A stretch of DNA of 64,000 bases from positions 9,247,413-9,311,412 of the forward strand of contig JACDOX010000012.1 in assembly GCA_014549065.1 (NCBI GenBank). The letters run 5' to 3'. Every line of letters starts with the position of its first letter. Position 1 is the first letter of the stretch. This DNA is from Cardinalis cardinalis. Lineage: Eukaryota > Chordata > Aves > Passeriformes > Cardinalidae. Below, piece by piece: positions 38,001-49,018 of this stretch. Position numbers and translations under genes: made by a program. The notes below the pieces were generated by a model that was not told the origin of the DNA, did no database searches, and saw nothing but the letters and a program-made list of their open reading frames with translations.

Positions 38001-39639
38001 TGTGCTAGATCCCCTAATTTTGGGGCTCTCCTAATACTGGTTTCTAATTCTTATCAAACACAATGAGTTACTGCTCTGACCTTTTCCCTGTAATTGTTTT
38101 AGGGAACTTCATGATTCTCCTTGCCCTAGCCTGGCTGGCAATCTTACTTTTAAGGTAAGTCTTTTGAGACAAGAGGAGCAAGAAAGCCAACAAGTTTTTA
38201 TTTTAGGGATAAAATAAAAATCTATGACATTAATAAAACCTGAGAGATATTATGCTAATGCTGCAAAGTCTACTTCAGAGATTTTTATTTGAGTCAACTT
38301 TTATTTTTGCTCTGTGAATTCCTCAACTGCAGCTTTGTTATTTCTGAGACCCATACCTCACGAAAAAACCCATTAATAAGAAATCCTCTAGCCTCTTAGT
38401 GAGATTAATTTTCCTTTGTACCTTTGAATGGTACACTAATGTCACAAAACACTGAAACAGCAATTCCTCTACTTGTAGAAATACCTCCTTTCAAAAAATT
38501 CATCCCGCTGCCAACTAAGCAACTAAGTCAAAGGCAATTTCTGTTACCCCTCAACAACAATATATTAAGGGATGCCATCTTAAATGCATATAGGAGAATT
38601 TAATCATTGAAAGTTTAATCTTTTATAATGAGATTTGGGCATCAGAACCCATGAAGCTGAGAATATCCACAGACAAAAGTCATTAATCACTCTGGAGATA
38701 TCAAATTGAATATATATTGGACAAAAGAATGTTATCAACAAATTTACACTGATGAAAGCTTTTGCACGGAAGTTATTTACTTCTGAGACAATGCTATCTC
38801 ACTCATTTGGATGAGTAATTGTAAGCAGTTTCTCTGTGAAATGCTGTTATGGTTGATGCATTTCAAAGACAGAAAAGAGTAATATATTTTAATATTTCTT
38901 CTTTGTGTGGTACATTCTCATTTTCCTGTACCTCTCATTACCATTTCTATCTATTGTGTTTAATTTAATACTCTAATCTCTGAAGTCCTATTAAAAACAG
39001 TCTACATCACAAGTATGTATTGACATAAAAAAGGGGGTTTTTGTTAGGTTATGCTGCTTATATTGCTAGAAAAACTTTGGTTGTCAGAAGGAGACATTCT
39101 TTGGCTAACTGTTGCCTCAGATTATATGGTCAGATGACCTTGTGACAATATTTATCAGCTTTTAATAATTCACTGTTTTATGAATAGAGGAAGAAAACAG
39201 ACAACCACAAAATGATGAAAACTATCTTCAAAAGGTTTTCTTTCAGTCAGCTTTTAATTTAGGACTTTTTCAGAGCAACTAGCAGCAATACTATGTTTAA
39301 AAGAGCTACTTGCAATGCATAATTTAAATTGCTTATTAATAAATTGAATGTATTTGAAGAAAGTCAAATTTGTTTCAGCATGCTGAAGATCAGGCCTATT
39401 CAGCATTTAGAGAAGTGAAATTTTCTGGAAACTTCCAATTCAGCAGAGATGCTCCAAAATTCTGTCTGCATTCTTATTTAAGAGTGGTCACTGTACTCCC
39501 TTCAAGGCAAATTCTTAAATTAAGCAGACTGTTTCAATCCTGCAAAATGTCAGGATCTCTTATGTGTGGGCTAGGAGAGTTGGAAGCCCTGAGAAAACTG
39601 TACAGAGAGCCACTGCTCCTCATTGTGCCTCCTTGAATT
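35001..39639. other. Intergenic, no gene seen
   Basis: 35100-36100 is moderately GC-rich and holds a 15-bp tandem duplication. From 36200 on it is AT-rich. A 155-codon open frame at 37541-38008 lies in T-rich sequence and translates to hydrophobic residues by composition only. Confidence 0.5.
35924..35953. repeat. 15-bp tandem duplication
   Basis: The unit ATTTTCACGGGCATC is followed immediately by ATTTTCATGGGCATC, differing by one C-to-T change at a CpG. Confidence 0.85.
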
Positions 39640-39980
39640 GTGAAAACCAAAAGTCGGTGCTCCCACCCTTCTCTCTAGAACTCTCTAGAAACTTCCAGCT
39701 AGAGCTTCAAGTGATTGGTTCAGGGGCCGGGGCCCCACCGTCAAGTTATCCCCATTGGTGTTCTCCCTAGGTCAATCCCACTCCCCTCTAAAACTCTATT
39801 CGTCCAAGGACTGACTCCTCCCTGGTTCCCTCCCTCCTTATAAGCTGTTGCAACCTCCCCCTCGTTCTCTTTGGCTGTTAGATCCCCTGGGACCCAATAA
39901 ATCTGCATTCACCACAGCTGGAGAGTGCTCTCTTCTTTTTCTGCTGACTGTAGCCATAAGCTGAGCCACGTCCTACCACA
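39640..39980 (+). mobile_element. LTR-like block with TATA and poly(A) signal
   Basis: A CG-containing block in AT-rich surroundings. It carries two inverted CCAAT boxes (ATTGG near 39715 and 39754), a TATA box TTATAAG at 39838-39844, AATAAA at 39896-39901, then T/C-rich U5-like sequence to a possible CA end at 39979-39980. It may begin at the TGTGAAAACC at 39639-39648. This is the layout of a retroviral LTR on the plus strand. GC-rich, CpG-containing sequence continues to about 40140, so the true right end may be later. No primer-binding site is recognisable after 39980. Confidence 0.5.
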
Positions 39981-42900
39981 AGGTAGGCTGCAGTCATAGC
40001 ACAGAGCATTTGCCTTAGGCGCTGTCCCGAACCACGGAGATGGGGATAGTGCTCCCCTACTGCTAGCGGTGCTGGATAGCTAGCCAGGACGTCCAAGAAG
40101 GAAAATATTTCTCCAGCTTGACCGCTTCCCCTCATCACCTGTGGAGTTTAGTGCCTGGGCAAACATGTCTCTTCATGAACTACATCCTGGTAAACTTCCT
40201 AAAGCCTTTTTAGTTCATCAAAGGACCATCTCTTTTGCCAGTGAGTTGTAAGCCAGAATATAAAATGAATCTCACTGAAAGGCTTTAACAAGTGGGGACC
40301 CCATGCACAACTACAGCTTCAGCCAGAAACTGCCTTCCTGTTAAATCGCCAGTGGACATCCACTTGGGTGATAGGCAGCATCGCTGCAACGCTCACACTT
40401 TTCAAGACCTTTGATTTATAGAGACATTTTACCCTGCCAAGGGCTTCTACTCTGCCACTGCTATCCAAATGACAAAATCAATGTTGTCAGAAGACCAAAT
40501 TTTACATAACAAACTCCCACACCTTAAGAATATTAGAGTGACCATTCTAGGATAGACCAAAGGTCTCATGTCTCAGAGTAACCAAGGGGATGTCTTGTGA
40601 AGAATATGTTACATAACAAGGCAATTGCACACACTGTTTTCTCTGTGTACTTCCTCAGCCTCTGTTTTTCAGTCTATGTTACATATATATGTACTTAGCA
40701 ATGTTTAATGGTTTTGTCTTTAATTAACTTGTTGAGACCTGTCAAATCCATCCTGCTAGAAGAAGCTTAAATGGCATTAGCTAGTGACAGACCTAGATAA
40801 GAAATTAGATTTGTATTAAGCCCTTTGGCCCCTTCTAGTGTGTGGCTGTACTGATTTACCCTGTATTTTTCCAGAAGGACTACTCAGTCCAGCTGCATCT
40901 TTTTTAACCAGGTCACAGCTGCATCCATGGTCAGTATGTAAGAACACTGGTACAGTTAATCCCTATAGAATGACCGTAGAAATTGGTACAGAAGCACCAA
41001 ATAGAAATATTATCTGGATACTGAATATCTTATGTTATGCAGGCCTTGATGCCTTTATTTGATGCTGGTACTCTGTTACCCTTTCCTCTGTCTGTACTTG
41101 TGCTGCAGTGAGGGTGAACAGTACTAAGACAGCATGGGTCATGACTCCATGCTACCCACACTGCTTTTCTCTCATGTCAGGTGATGAAGCACAGCAATGG
41201 TGCAGTTCAGTGCCGTCTGAATGTATCAGAATGACTGACCCTTTCTGGGTGACAACATGCTCCCACATCCATTTNTGCAAATAATTTCCCACCTACTTCT
41301 TAGTCCCAATACTTCCAGGCTCTGACAATATAGTAGTTGAGCAAGGATTGTGTACAGAGGATGGGAGTTCTTGTGCCTTGCTTCTCAGAGGTGGACAGTT
41401 AGCAGGCAGTGGCTCACTGAGAGTTGGCCCTGACAGTTGTGGGAAGGTGTTGCCCTGGATCTGTTGTGAAATGTTTTTCTGTCCTCTTTTGAGTGACCAC
41501 TGTGTGGCAGCTGCTGGCCTGTAGCCACAGTTCCATGAGGGTCCCCAGTGCAGGGACCTGCAGACAGCTCTGTGCTCTGGACAGTGCCAAGTCTCTGTGA
41601 GCAGGGGCAGCTGTCACAAACATTTTGGTTTTCTGAACTCAGAACTGAATATTCACAATATTCAGTATTGTGGAATTAAACTTGTATGAAACTTTAATCT
41701 CCTATGGACTTCCACAAATTGCCCTCTTGCTTATGCAAAGAATGGTAGCAGTCCATGACTGTGAGGACCATGCAGTCAGAAGGCAGCCCATACTCACCCT
41801 TTTTATAAATACCACTTGCTTCCCTCTGTAAAGGACTCTCTCATAGATCTGATTGGAGAAGATATCTTTGGATTTCGAGAAGATTCCCACTGTTGATACC
41901 CAGCAGCAGGAAAACATAGACTCCAGAAAGTGCTTTTTTTTTGGACCATGAAGATTTAACTTAAGTTTTTGTTGGATGTGATAAGAAAAGAAACCTGAAA
42001 CCCAACAGGCAGTTTATAGTACTTTAGAGCCCTTAAAGTCCTTAGTGTATTAAGTATGTGCAATATTGCATAAAGCGTGACAATTTTATATATTAAGTTT
42101 TAAATGACATTTTTCTTATTGCTATTTCAAAATTTCTAATCTATGAGAATAGCTCCTCATCACTGCTGAATCACTGCTAGTAAATTAGTGCCATTTCCCA
42201 CTGTTTTCCACTCACAAAAAGTGGAATAGCAAGATTTTTCTGTAGCCTCCAAGTGTATATGTTCTCTAATCTTCACTGTTTGCCACCAACTGCAGTTGTC
42301 TGCTTGTGATGTGAGAATAAGAGCTGCATTCTCAGTTAAAGAAAGCAATATAAGAGTTCAGCAGTGTGGGCAAGTAAGAAAGAATTTTCTTTTCCTATAA
42401 AACTGTTCTCATTTTAAGAATGTCTTGCTGAAAAACATGTTAATTAGATAAATCCTCTTCCCCCTTTTAAACAACTTTAAACATAATTTGAAGCTATTGC
42501 CAAGAAATTCCAACTCACTCAACACGCATGTTTAAAGTAACTTTATATAGTAAAGCAGAAAGTGAAATCCATCTACTCATCTGTTGTATGAGTTAATCAA
42601 TGGCATCTCTAACATGCTATTCACCACAAAATGTTGTTGCAAACGTATAAATTGCCAGTCCCTGGCTCATTATTCAGTGTGGTGTGGTTTAGTGTCCCTG
42701 GAGAGGCAAATGGTTCCTTTCATGCAGCATGCATCAATGTTCTATAACATCCCTGGTTTCTTTTTACCGACATATTTAGTTCTGAAAGAAATTTTTTACT
42801 CTTCATAATTACCATTTTCTGGGATCCTATCTGATCACAACATAAGCACATTCATCCCTAAGATACATTTCTGCGGCCTTAAAAAACCCAGGGGAAGGAC

Positions 42901-45900
42901 ACTATATTTATATTTTTGAATGTGTATTGAGAACATTTGTCTCCACAGTGAAATTTGTTTTTTTCAAATTGGTGTTTAAGAAGTAATTATTTTGGTATAA
43001 TTACTAAAAACAAGAAAACAAATCCTTGAAAAAACTAAATTGGGGTATACTTATGTAGTTAATTAGCCACTTGGCAGCCATCAGAAAACATCATTTTTAT
43101 TTCTGTAAACAATGACTAGTATTTTAGGAGGCATCTGAGCATCCTAGTGATGAAATGGATGAACAGATACTAAAGCATAAATGTGTTTTCTGAACAAAAT
43201 GCAAAGTTTCAGAAAAACAGAATAATCAGTTGGTTAGTTACAATACACTGCCCTTCAATTTCCATTATTGAATTACACAAATATATTATTTCTTTTATAT
43301 GTTTTATACATATCTCAGGTCTATTTGCAATTAAATATTCTAGACATTTCAACAAGTGTTTGAGAGAAACATCTCTACTTTTCTTTCCATCTACTTTGTA
43401 TAGTCCTGTTTGTAAAATCAACATCAAATACTTCATCACTTGCATAGTCGGATTTACTACCTGAATTCAGCTTTATAAGTGAACTAGTACTCAAATCAAT
43501 ATATAAATCAGGGACAGAATTCCTGGTACAGGCATATGCACATGAGAACATTCAGTGTTTAAGTAACTGCTGTGTTATAGACATGTCCTTAACATTACTT
43601 ATAAGATTTAATTCATTCTGAGTCAACTGAAAGAATCCATTAAAGGAAGAAGAAATAAATTCTTAATAGTATGGCATAAACTATGTGAGATANGTACATT
43701 TGCAGCACGATCAACTCATTTTCAGGGATATTTTTTGATTTTAATAAAAAGAGACTCATTAAAGTTGCTTGAAGTTTTATAGTGAAAATTGCCAGTATAC
43801 TTATACAGTCATAAAAGTGAAGCTGGGGACTGCTTTTGTACTTTCCTTCTTTCAACTTATTTAAGAGGTGAACAAAGATTTCTCACTGGTTTGACAGCCA
43901 GTCTCCTTGTCCAAGCTTCAGTATAGTGAAAACAATATGCTTTAATCTTTTAATATTCTGGTCATTATGGGCAGCTTAATTTCTGAGTAAAAATCCGTGC
44001 ATACTTAAGAAATTTTGCAAATTAAAAAGAAATATCAAGAATGCAAATTAACAAAATAAACCCAAATATATCACAATTACCTCTTAATTGTTACTGAGCA
44101 GGTCCAGAGCATGAAAACTCAGTCTTCTACTCCCAGAAACCCTTTTCTGTTTTTTACACATACCATGATTGCAAGTTCCAATGCTTATGGAATAATTTAT
44201 TAATCTCTTAGTGTCAATATACACCTTGTATCAGAACAAATGTTACCTTAAATAAAACTAGTCTTATTTTGCTTTTTGTATATATAGGTATGCTAATCAA
44301 CATCATTGGTCTTCTGTCAAAGTTGAAATGAAACAGGTAAATTAGTTTTCTTGAAGACACTTCAGGTTACCTTACAGTGGAGTAAGAAATCGTGTCTCTC
44401 TAATGTGCCATGCAGAAGCAAAACAAATGCTCATGCAAACGACAGTTCTTCCTTTCTGTATCAAAGAAGCCTTCTGAAGGCAATTCTTAGGCACATGTTG
44501 GATAACTGGCTTATAATACAAGAAATTTTCCTCAATACAGCAAAGAGAAGCAGTACAAAAAGTATAGAAGGGATTTTGAAACAACAGCCATTGTTTTTGA
44601 GTGGTGAGGAGCAGCTAACTGGAAGGAGTGAAATTAATTCTCATTTCTTTGTCTCTCAACACATATACATGATATTTGTCAGACTCTTGGCTCTTACCAT
44701 GAAGTAGGTAGTCCAGAGACTTTATAAAATGTATTTCTTTGTGTGATGCTTCATTAAGCTCCTGATGCACGTAAAACCATGTTCAGTATTGAAAGCAGTT
44801 TTCCTAGGAGTGCCATCATTTAGAACAGAGAACACAGGAAGGTTTGAGAGAAAACTTCTGACTGGTGGGGCCTCAGAAAGCAGAACAGTGCTGGGTGCTG
44901 AGGGACAGGTCTGGGACCATGCAGCTGTGTGAAATCAGTATCCCTCCTAAATTTAAAATATCAAGGTTTCACAACATCTATTTTTGTTTTGCATTGAAAC
45001 ATGAGTGAGCTGGCTGAAAGGAATGAAGGTAATCTAACCATGATAATAGCCTCATGTTTTCCCTAGGACTTTGATAGTCGGGGATGAAGACTACCAGACC
45101 AGCATTCCTTCAAAGCTACAGAGATCCTAGCATCCAAGGAGACTGAGGAGCATCACAGAGGGAAAGAGAAGTAATCCATAAGCTTTCTTGCTTTGAGAAG
45201 ACTGAAGACACTGGAATCCTTATGGGGGAAAAAAAAATCCTTTGAAGGTGGAACTTCAGTGAAGGAGTCAAAGGAGGGAAAAGGCTGTGGGAAGAGAGAG
45301 AGTGTCTGGCTTTAAGAGAAAATCCTACATAGAATAGACTGATCAATTTATCAGTTCCTAAGAAGAAATGCCTCTGAGGAGGAATCATCTCTATAGTATG
45401 GCATTTTGTGAAGAGTAATGACAGAGAGTATCTTATATGAATACTTAATACAGAGCATACAAGACAAAATAGCTGTTGTCTGAAATGGTTAAAGTGTTCT
45501 GTGGAGAAAAACATTGAAAAATAAATCTGATCCATTGGAGCCTATTATAACACCCATATCCTCACAGAACAGAACAGATTTGCACTCTCACTGCCATCTG
45601 GAATGGAATTATGTTAACAGTCTCTAAAAAATACAAATTAACTATTTCCTGCATTTCTATAGTGCAATGNTTCCTTTTCCTGATCGTGTCTCCTGTTTGG
45701 TTAATCATGACAACTTTAAAGTCATTGCATGAATGTCACATTGCTTACTGTTCAGATCAGAGAGAGTAGTAATATCTGTGGGAGAGATACATGAAAAGTG
45801 AAAGATAATTCAATATGAGTCTCTCTCCCATTAAGTCAATGGCCTTTACTAAGACATAACTGTAACAGATGCTGCTTAACCTAGCTAGATTATATAGTTT

Positions 45901-48086
45901 TACAACTAAAATGAACATCAGGTATGCATGATCAGTCTTTTACAGGTGTTTTAAATAACATACTTAACATGCAAATTAGGAAAAACCCAGAAAAAATTTA
46001 AGAATANATTTTTTTATTGAAAGAAGAGAGCCCTGAGCAGATCATGTATTTGCTCAAATTTGTTATGACAATTACTGTTCTCTTTTAAAGCAGACCTGCA
46101 TTTGATGTGCAAATTAAAAACCTGAGTTTTTCTCCTTCTTGGCTATTTGCTATTTACAAGAAGTTGTGGAGTAGTTTTGCATATATAAACTTCAGACTGA
46201 AGGCTGTTTGTGAAATGCTCATCACTTCAATGATTCAGTAATTGTGATTCATGTTTTGTAGCTAATCACTCAAAGCACCTGGCATTATTCCCCCTCTGTA
46301 GAGCAAGACATGAAATGAGGAATGTATAATTTGCTTTCTAAATTCATGGAAGAAATAGAACTAAAATTTATGAAAACATCAAGTTTTGTAAACTTTTTAA
46401 GATTGTCTGATCCTTGATATAGTCATAAGAAACCAGTGAGGCTGAAGAAATGAGATCATAAATATTTAACTATTGATCCCAAAAAAATCCAGAGACATGT
46501 TTTGCTCTAGATAGTCTTAAAATCTACATTGATGAATTCTCCTTATTCCTTAAGCTTTGCAGACTTTGATCTGGTTTATCCCATGGATGTCTCCATCTGG
46601 AAGACACGAGCTACATGGAACTAGAGTTAAAAAGACATCCTGTAAAACATCAAAAATAATTATGGTCAGAATAATTCCACCAAAAATTATGCATTTAATT
46701 CTTGGAATTGCTTGTAGTGAGGAAGTACTCAGAGAGCTGAAGAAGAATTTGTAATTCAGTGAGAAGACAAGAAAACAAATGAATTATTATTTCCAGTTCA
46801 ATAAATCTTCTCAGAAAGGACCATAGCTCTCTGGCTGCAGCCCGAATAGATTGATTCAAAGCAGTTCTAACTGGCTTCAGAGTGAGGAGTTTGTCTTAAA
46901 TCTGTGTGTTGAATGGTTAGACAATAAACTTGTTGGTGCCAAAAAAGGCTGCAAAGGAATGATTCAACTCTCCATGACTTTGGGTTCTAAGATGTAAGTG
47001 TTTAAGCCAGAGCTAGTCAATCTAAAGGTCTCTTCAGCCAATGGAAAATAATAGACAACTTGATTTTAGAGGTTCTATTTTAGGTGAAATCACTGCAAAT
47101 AGTCATTAAGATGAGCTGTGTCAGTGTAAGATTTTTTACACTGTGCTTATCTAGGGTTAGGATTTGATTAGACTCTCACTACTGGCTATAATACTGCTCA
47201 CCCATACTGAGAGTTCTGATGGGAGTTTTAAGGCAGTAGGTTAGACCCTCACTTTTTCAGGCTTTTCCATCAGTCCTATACAGCTGCCTCAGGCATATCA
47301 ATGCCCTGTAGGAGTTGATGCCAAAATAATCCTTTGTTCTAAGTTATTAAGAAAAGGTGGGGATATTATTCCCAAGTAAGATGTAGTTATCTTACTCTAT
47401 GAAGTTCATCTCCTCAGATTTATAGTTTTCAGGTTGCAGATGAATGAAATATTTCTGTAAAGCACTATGGGTTTTGCAGAATTCTCTAGATGTCTTTAAT
47501 GAGGAACTTAAAATACTGATTCCACTCTGTAGATACCATAATTAAATGTTAGTTTTGTCTTATTTCAGAAGGAACAGGGCCCATGTGCATTAATAAATGT
47601 GTTGTCATTGTGCTGGCAGGTATGCNCTGCTAACTGCAGAAATAACATGTCAATTTCTAACCAGATGACCTGGTGGAGCGCTGCAGTTTAACCTCTTTCT
47701 CACATCTTATGTCAGTCAAAGATTAATGTACTTACACTCCAGAGCAAAACATCCAAATAGCATTTAAATCAGGGAGCCTGCAATGGCAGGAAAGAAATAC
47801 AGTCTGGCAAAGCTTTTATTTCTAATCTCGAAACCGAGTATTGGCGTGCTAGCCATGATCACCAGCATTGTTTACAGGCTTGGTTGCTGTGGTGATGGCA
47901 TCACATGAGTACTGCGATGGGGACTGAATCCTTCCGGCAGCACAAGTGGTTTTCAAGCAGCCTTNAATTGCTTGTTTACAAAATACTCCGTAGTTTTCTG
48001 AGCCAAACAAAATAGGAATGGACTTATAGAAAGTCTCCAGCATTGCCTTTCTGTGTGCAGGAGAGAAACTGATTCCAAGTTAGGGA
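39981..48086. other. Intergenic, no gene seen
   Basis: GC-rich, CpG-containing sequence continues from the LTR-like block to about 40140. After that it is AT-rich single-copy-looking DNA. 47825-47990 contains several CpGs and a 64-codon frame without a known domain. Confidence 0.5.
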
Positions 48087-48301
48087 AAAGGGAAGGGAAG
48101 GGAAGGGAAGGGAAGGGAAGGGAAGGGAAGGGAAGGGNNNNNNNNNNNNNNNNNNNNNNNNNNNNNNNNNNNNNNNNNNNNNNNNNNNNNNNNNNNNNNN
48201 NNNNNNNNNNNNNNNNNNNNNNNNNNNNNNNNNNNNNNNNNNNNNNNAAGGGAAGGGAAGGGAAGGGAAGGGAAGGGAAGGGAAGGGAAGGGAAGGGAAG
48301 G
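48087..48301. repeat. AAGGG pentanucleotide array with assembly gap
   Basis: The unit AAGGG repeats on both sides of an N gap: 48087-48137 on the left and 48248-48301 on the right. Every copy carries a GGG run separated by AA, so any four neighbouring copies satisfy a G-quadruplex pattern on the plus strand. The frame translated across the gap is not a protein. Confidence 0.95.
48138..48247. other. Assembly gap of 110 N
   Basis: An uninterrupted run of N inside the AAGGG array. The same repeat in the same orientation flanks both sides, so the missing sequence is almost certainly more of the same array. The size is an estimate by the assembly and the true array may be longer. Confidence 0.98.
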
Positions 48302-48380
48302 GGGGAGGGAGAAAGGGGGAAGGAGGAAGGAGAAAGGAGAAAGGAACGAAAAGAGGAGGGAGGGGAGGGGAGGGGAGGAA
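48302..48380 (+). repeat. Purine-rich G-run tract adjoining the AAGGG array
   Basis: GGGGGAGGGAG-type sequence decays from the pentamer array into AAGGAGAAAGG units and finishes with GGGAGGGGAGGGGAGGGG (about 48357-48377). That last part is a G-quadruplex pattern with single-base loops. Confidence 0.85.
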
Positions 48381-48419
48381 AAACATCAGCTCAGTCAGGT
48401 GGTCACTGGCATCTCTGCA

Positions 48420-49018
48420 ACCTACCCACAGCTGCACAGCTGCACTGGTGGAGTTGTCTCTCCGCTGCCAGGCCCCAGAGCAGCCCTGCTCATGAGAGGG
48501 CCCTCTACAAGTTGCAGACCTGCTGCCCCTCTTCTTGAGCCATGATTTGGTCTGACTCCAAAAACATCAAGAAGTGTCAACGCACTCATTGAATCAGATA
48601 CTGAGGTCCAGCAGCACTGGTACCTTCCCCAGTATCCTATCACTTTCTCAGATCTGAAACCACTTGCTGGCTCTGAAGCCTCTCTGCAGCATCTAGAAGA
48701 GATATAAACCTTGCTGCTAGGCATCCTGCTAGGCAGGGTAATCAATGGATTGAGGCCAGTTGCAGCAGTTGCTGCTGGTCTTCCAAAGACATTTTGAGCA
48801 CCAATGCTGGCCATTGCTAGCCTCCTCCTTGGAAAGACAGGATTATGCCTGTAATTTTTATATAGCTTGAATAAGCATGGGAGATGTACTTTGCATGCTA
48901 CAATCCCTGGCCTTAAATTGGTTTCTGGAGGTGGGGAATGGAACCAGTAAATAAAACTAACTGCCACTCTTGTGGTGTCCTTGTCCTTTCTGTCTGGGCT
49001 ACGCTGTGTTAAACTCAT
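48420..49018 (-). other. Unrecognised 198-codon open frame; possible LTR on the other strand
   Basis: A minus-strand open frame of 198 codons (48422-49018) is long for this AT-rich window and free of Ns. The translation shows no signal peptide, membrane segment, repeat or domain that I recognise. There is no adjacent splice site in good context and no homologous neighbour. The plus strand of the same block carries TATAAA at 48703-48708 and AATAAA at 48950-48955, followed by pyrimidine-rich sequence, which could be an LTR in plus orientation with the open frame a by-product. I treat it as non-coding or repeat until shown otherwise. Confidence 0.3.

Noticed and set aside
37541..38008. 155-codon plus-strand open frame with hydrophobic stretches
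   Set aside because: It lies in T-rich DNA, which gives Phe, Leu, Ser and Ile by composition. There are no conserved motifs, no splice context and an overlapping frame on the same strand.
48024..48538. Open frames of 137 and 161 codons across the N gap
   Set aside because: They consist of translated AAGGG repeat and undefined residues from the gap.
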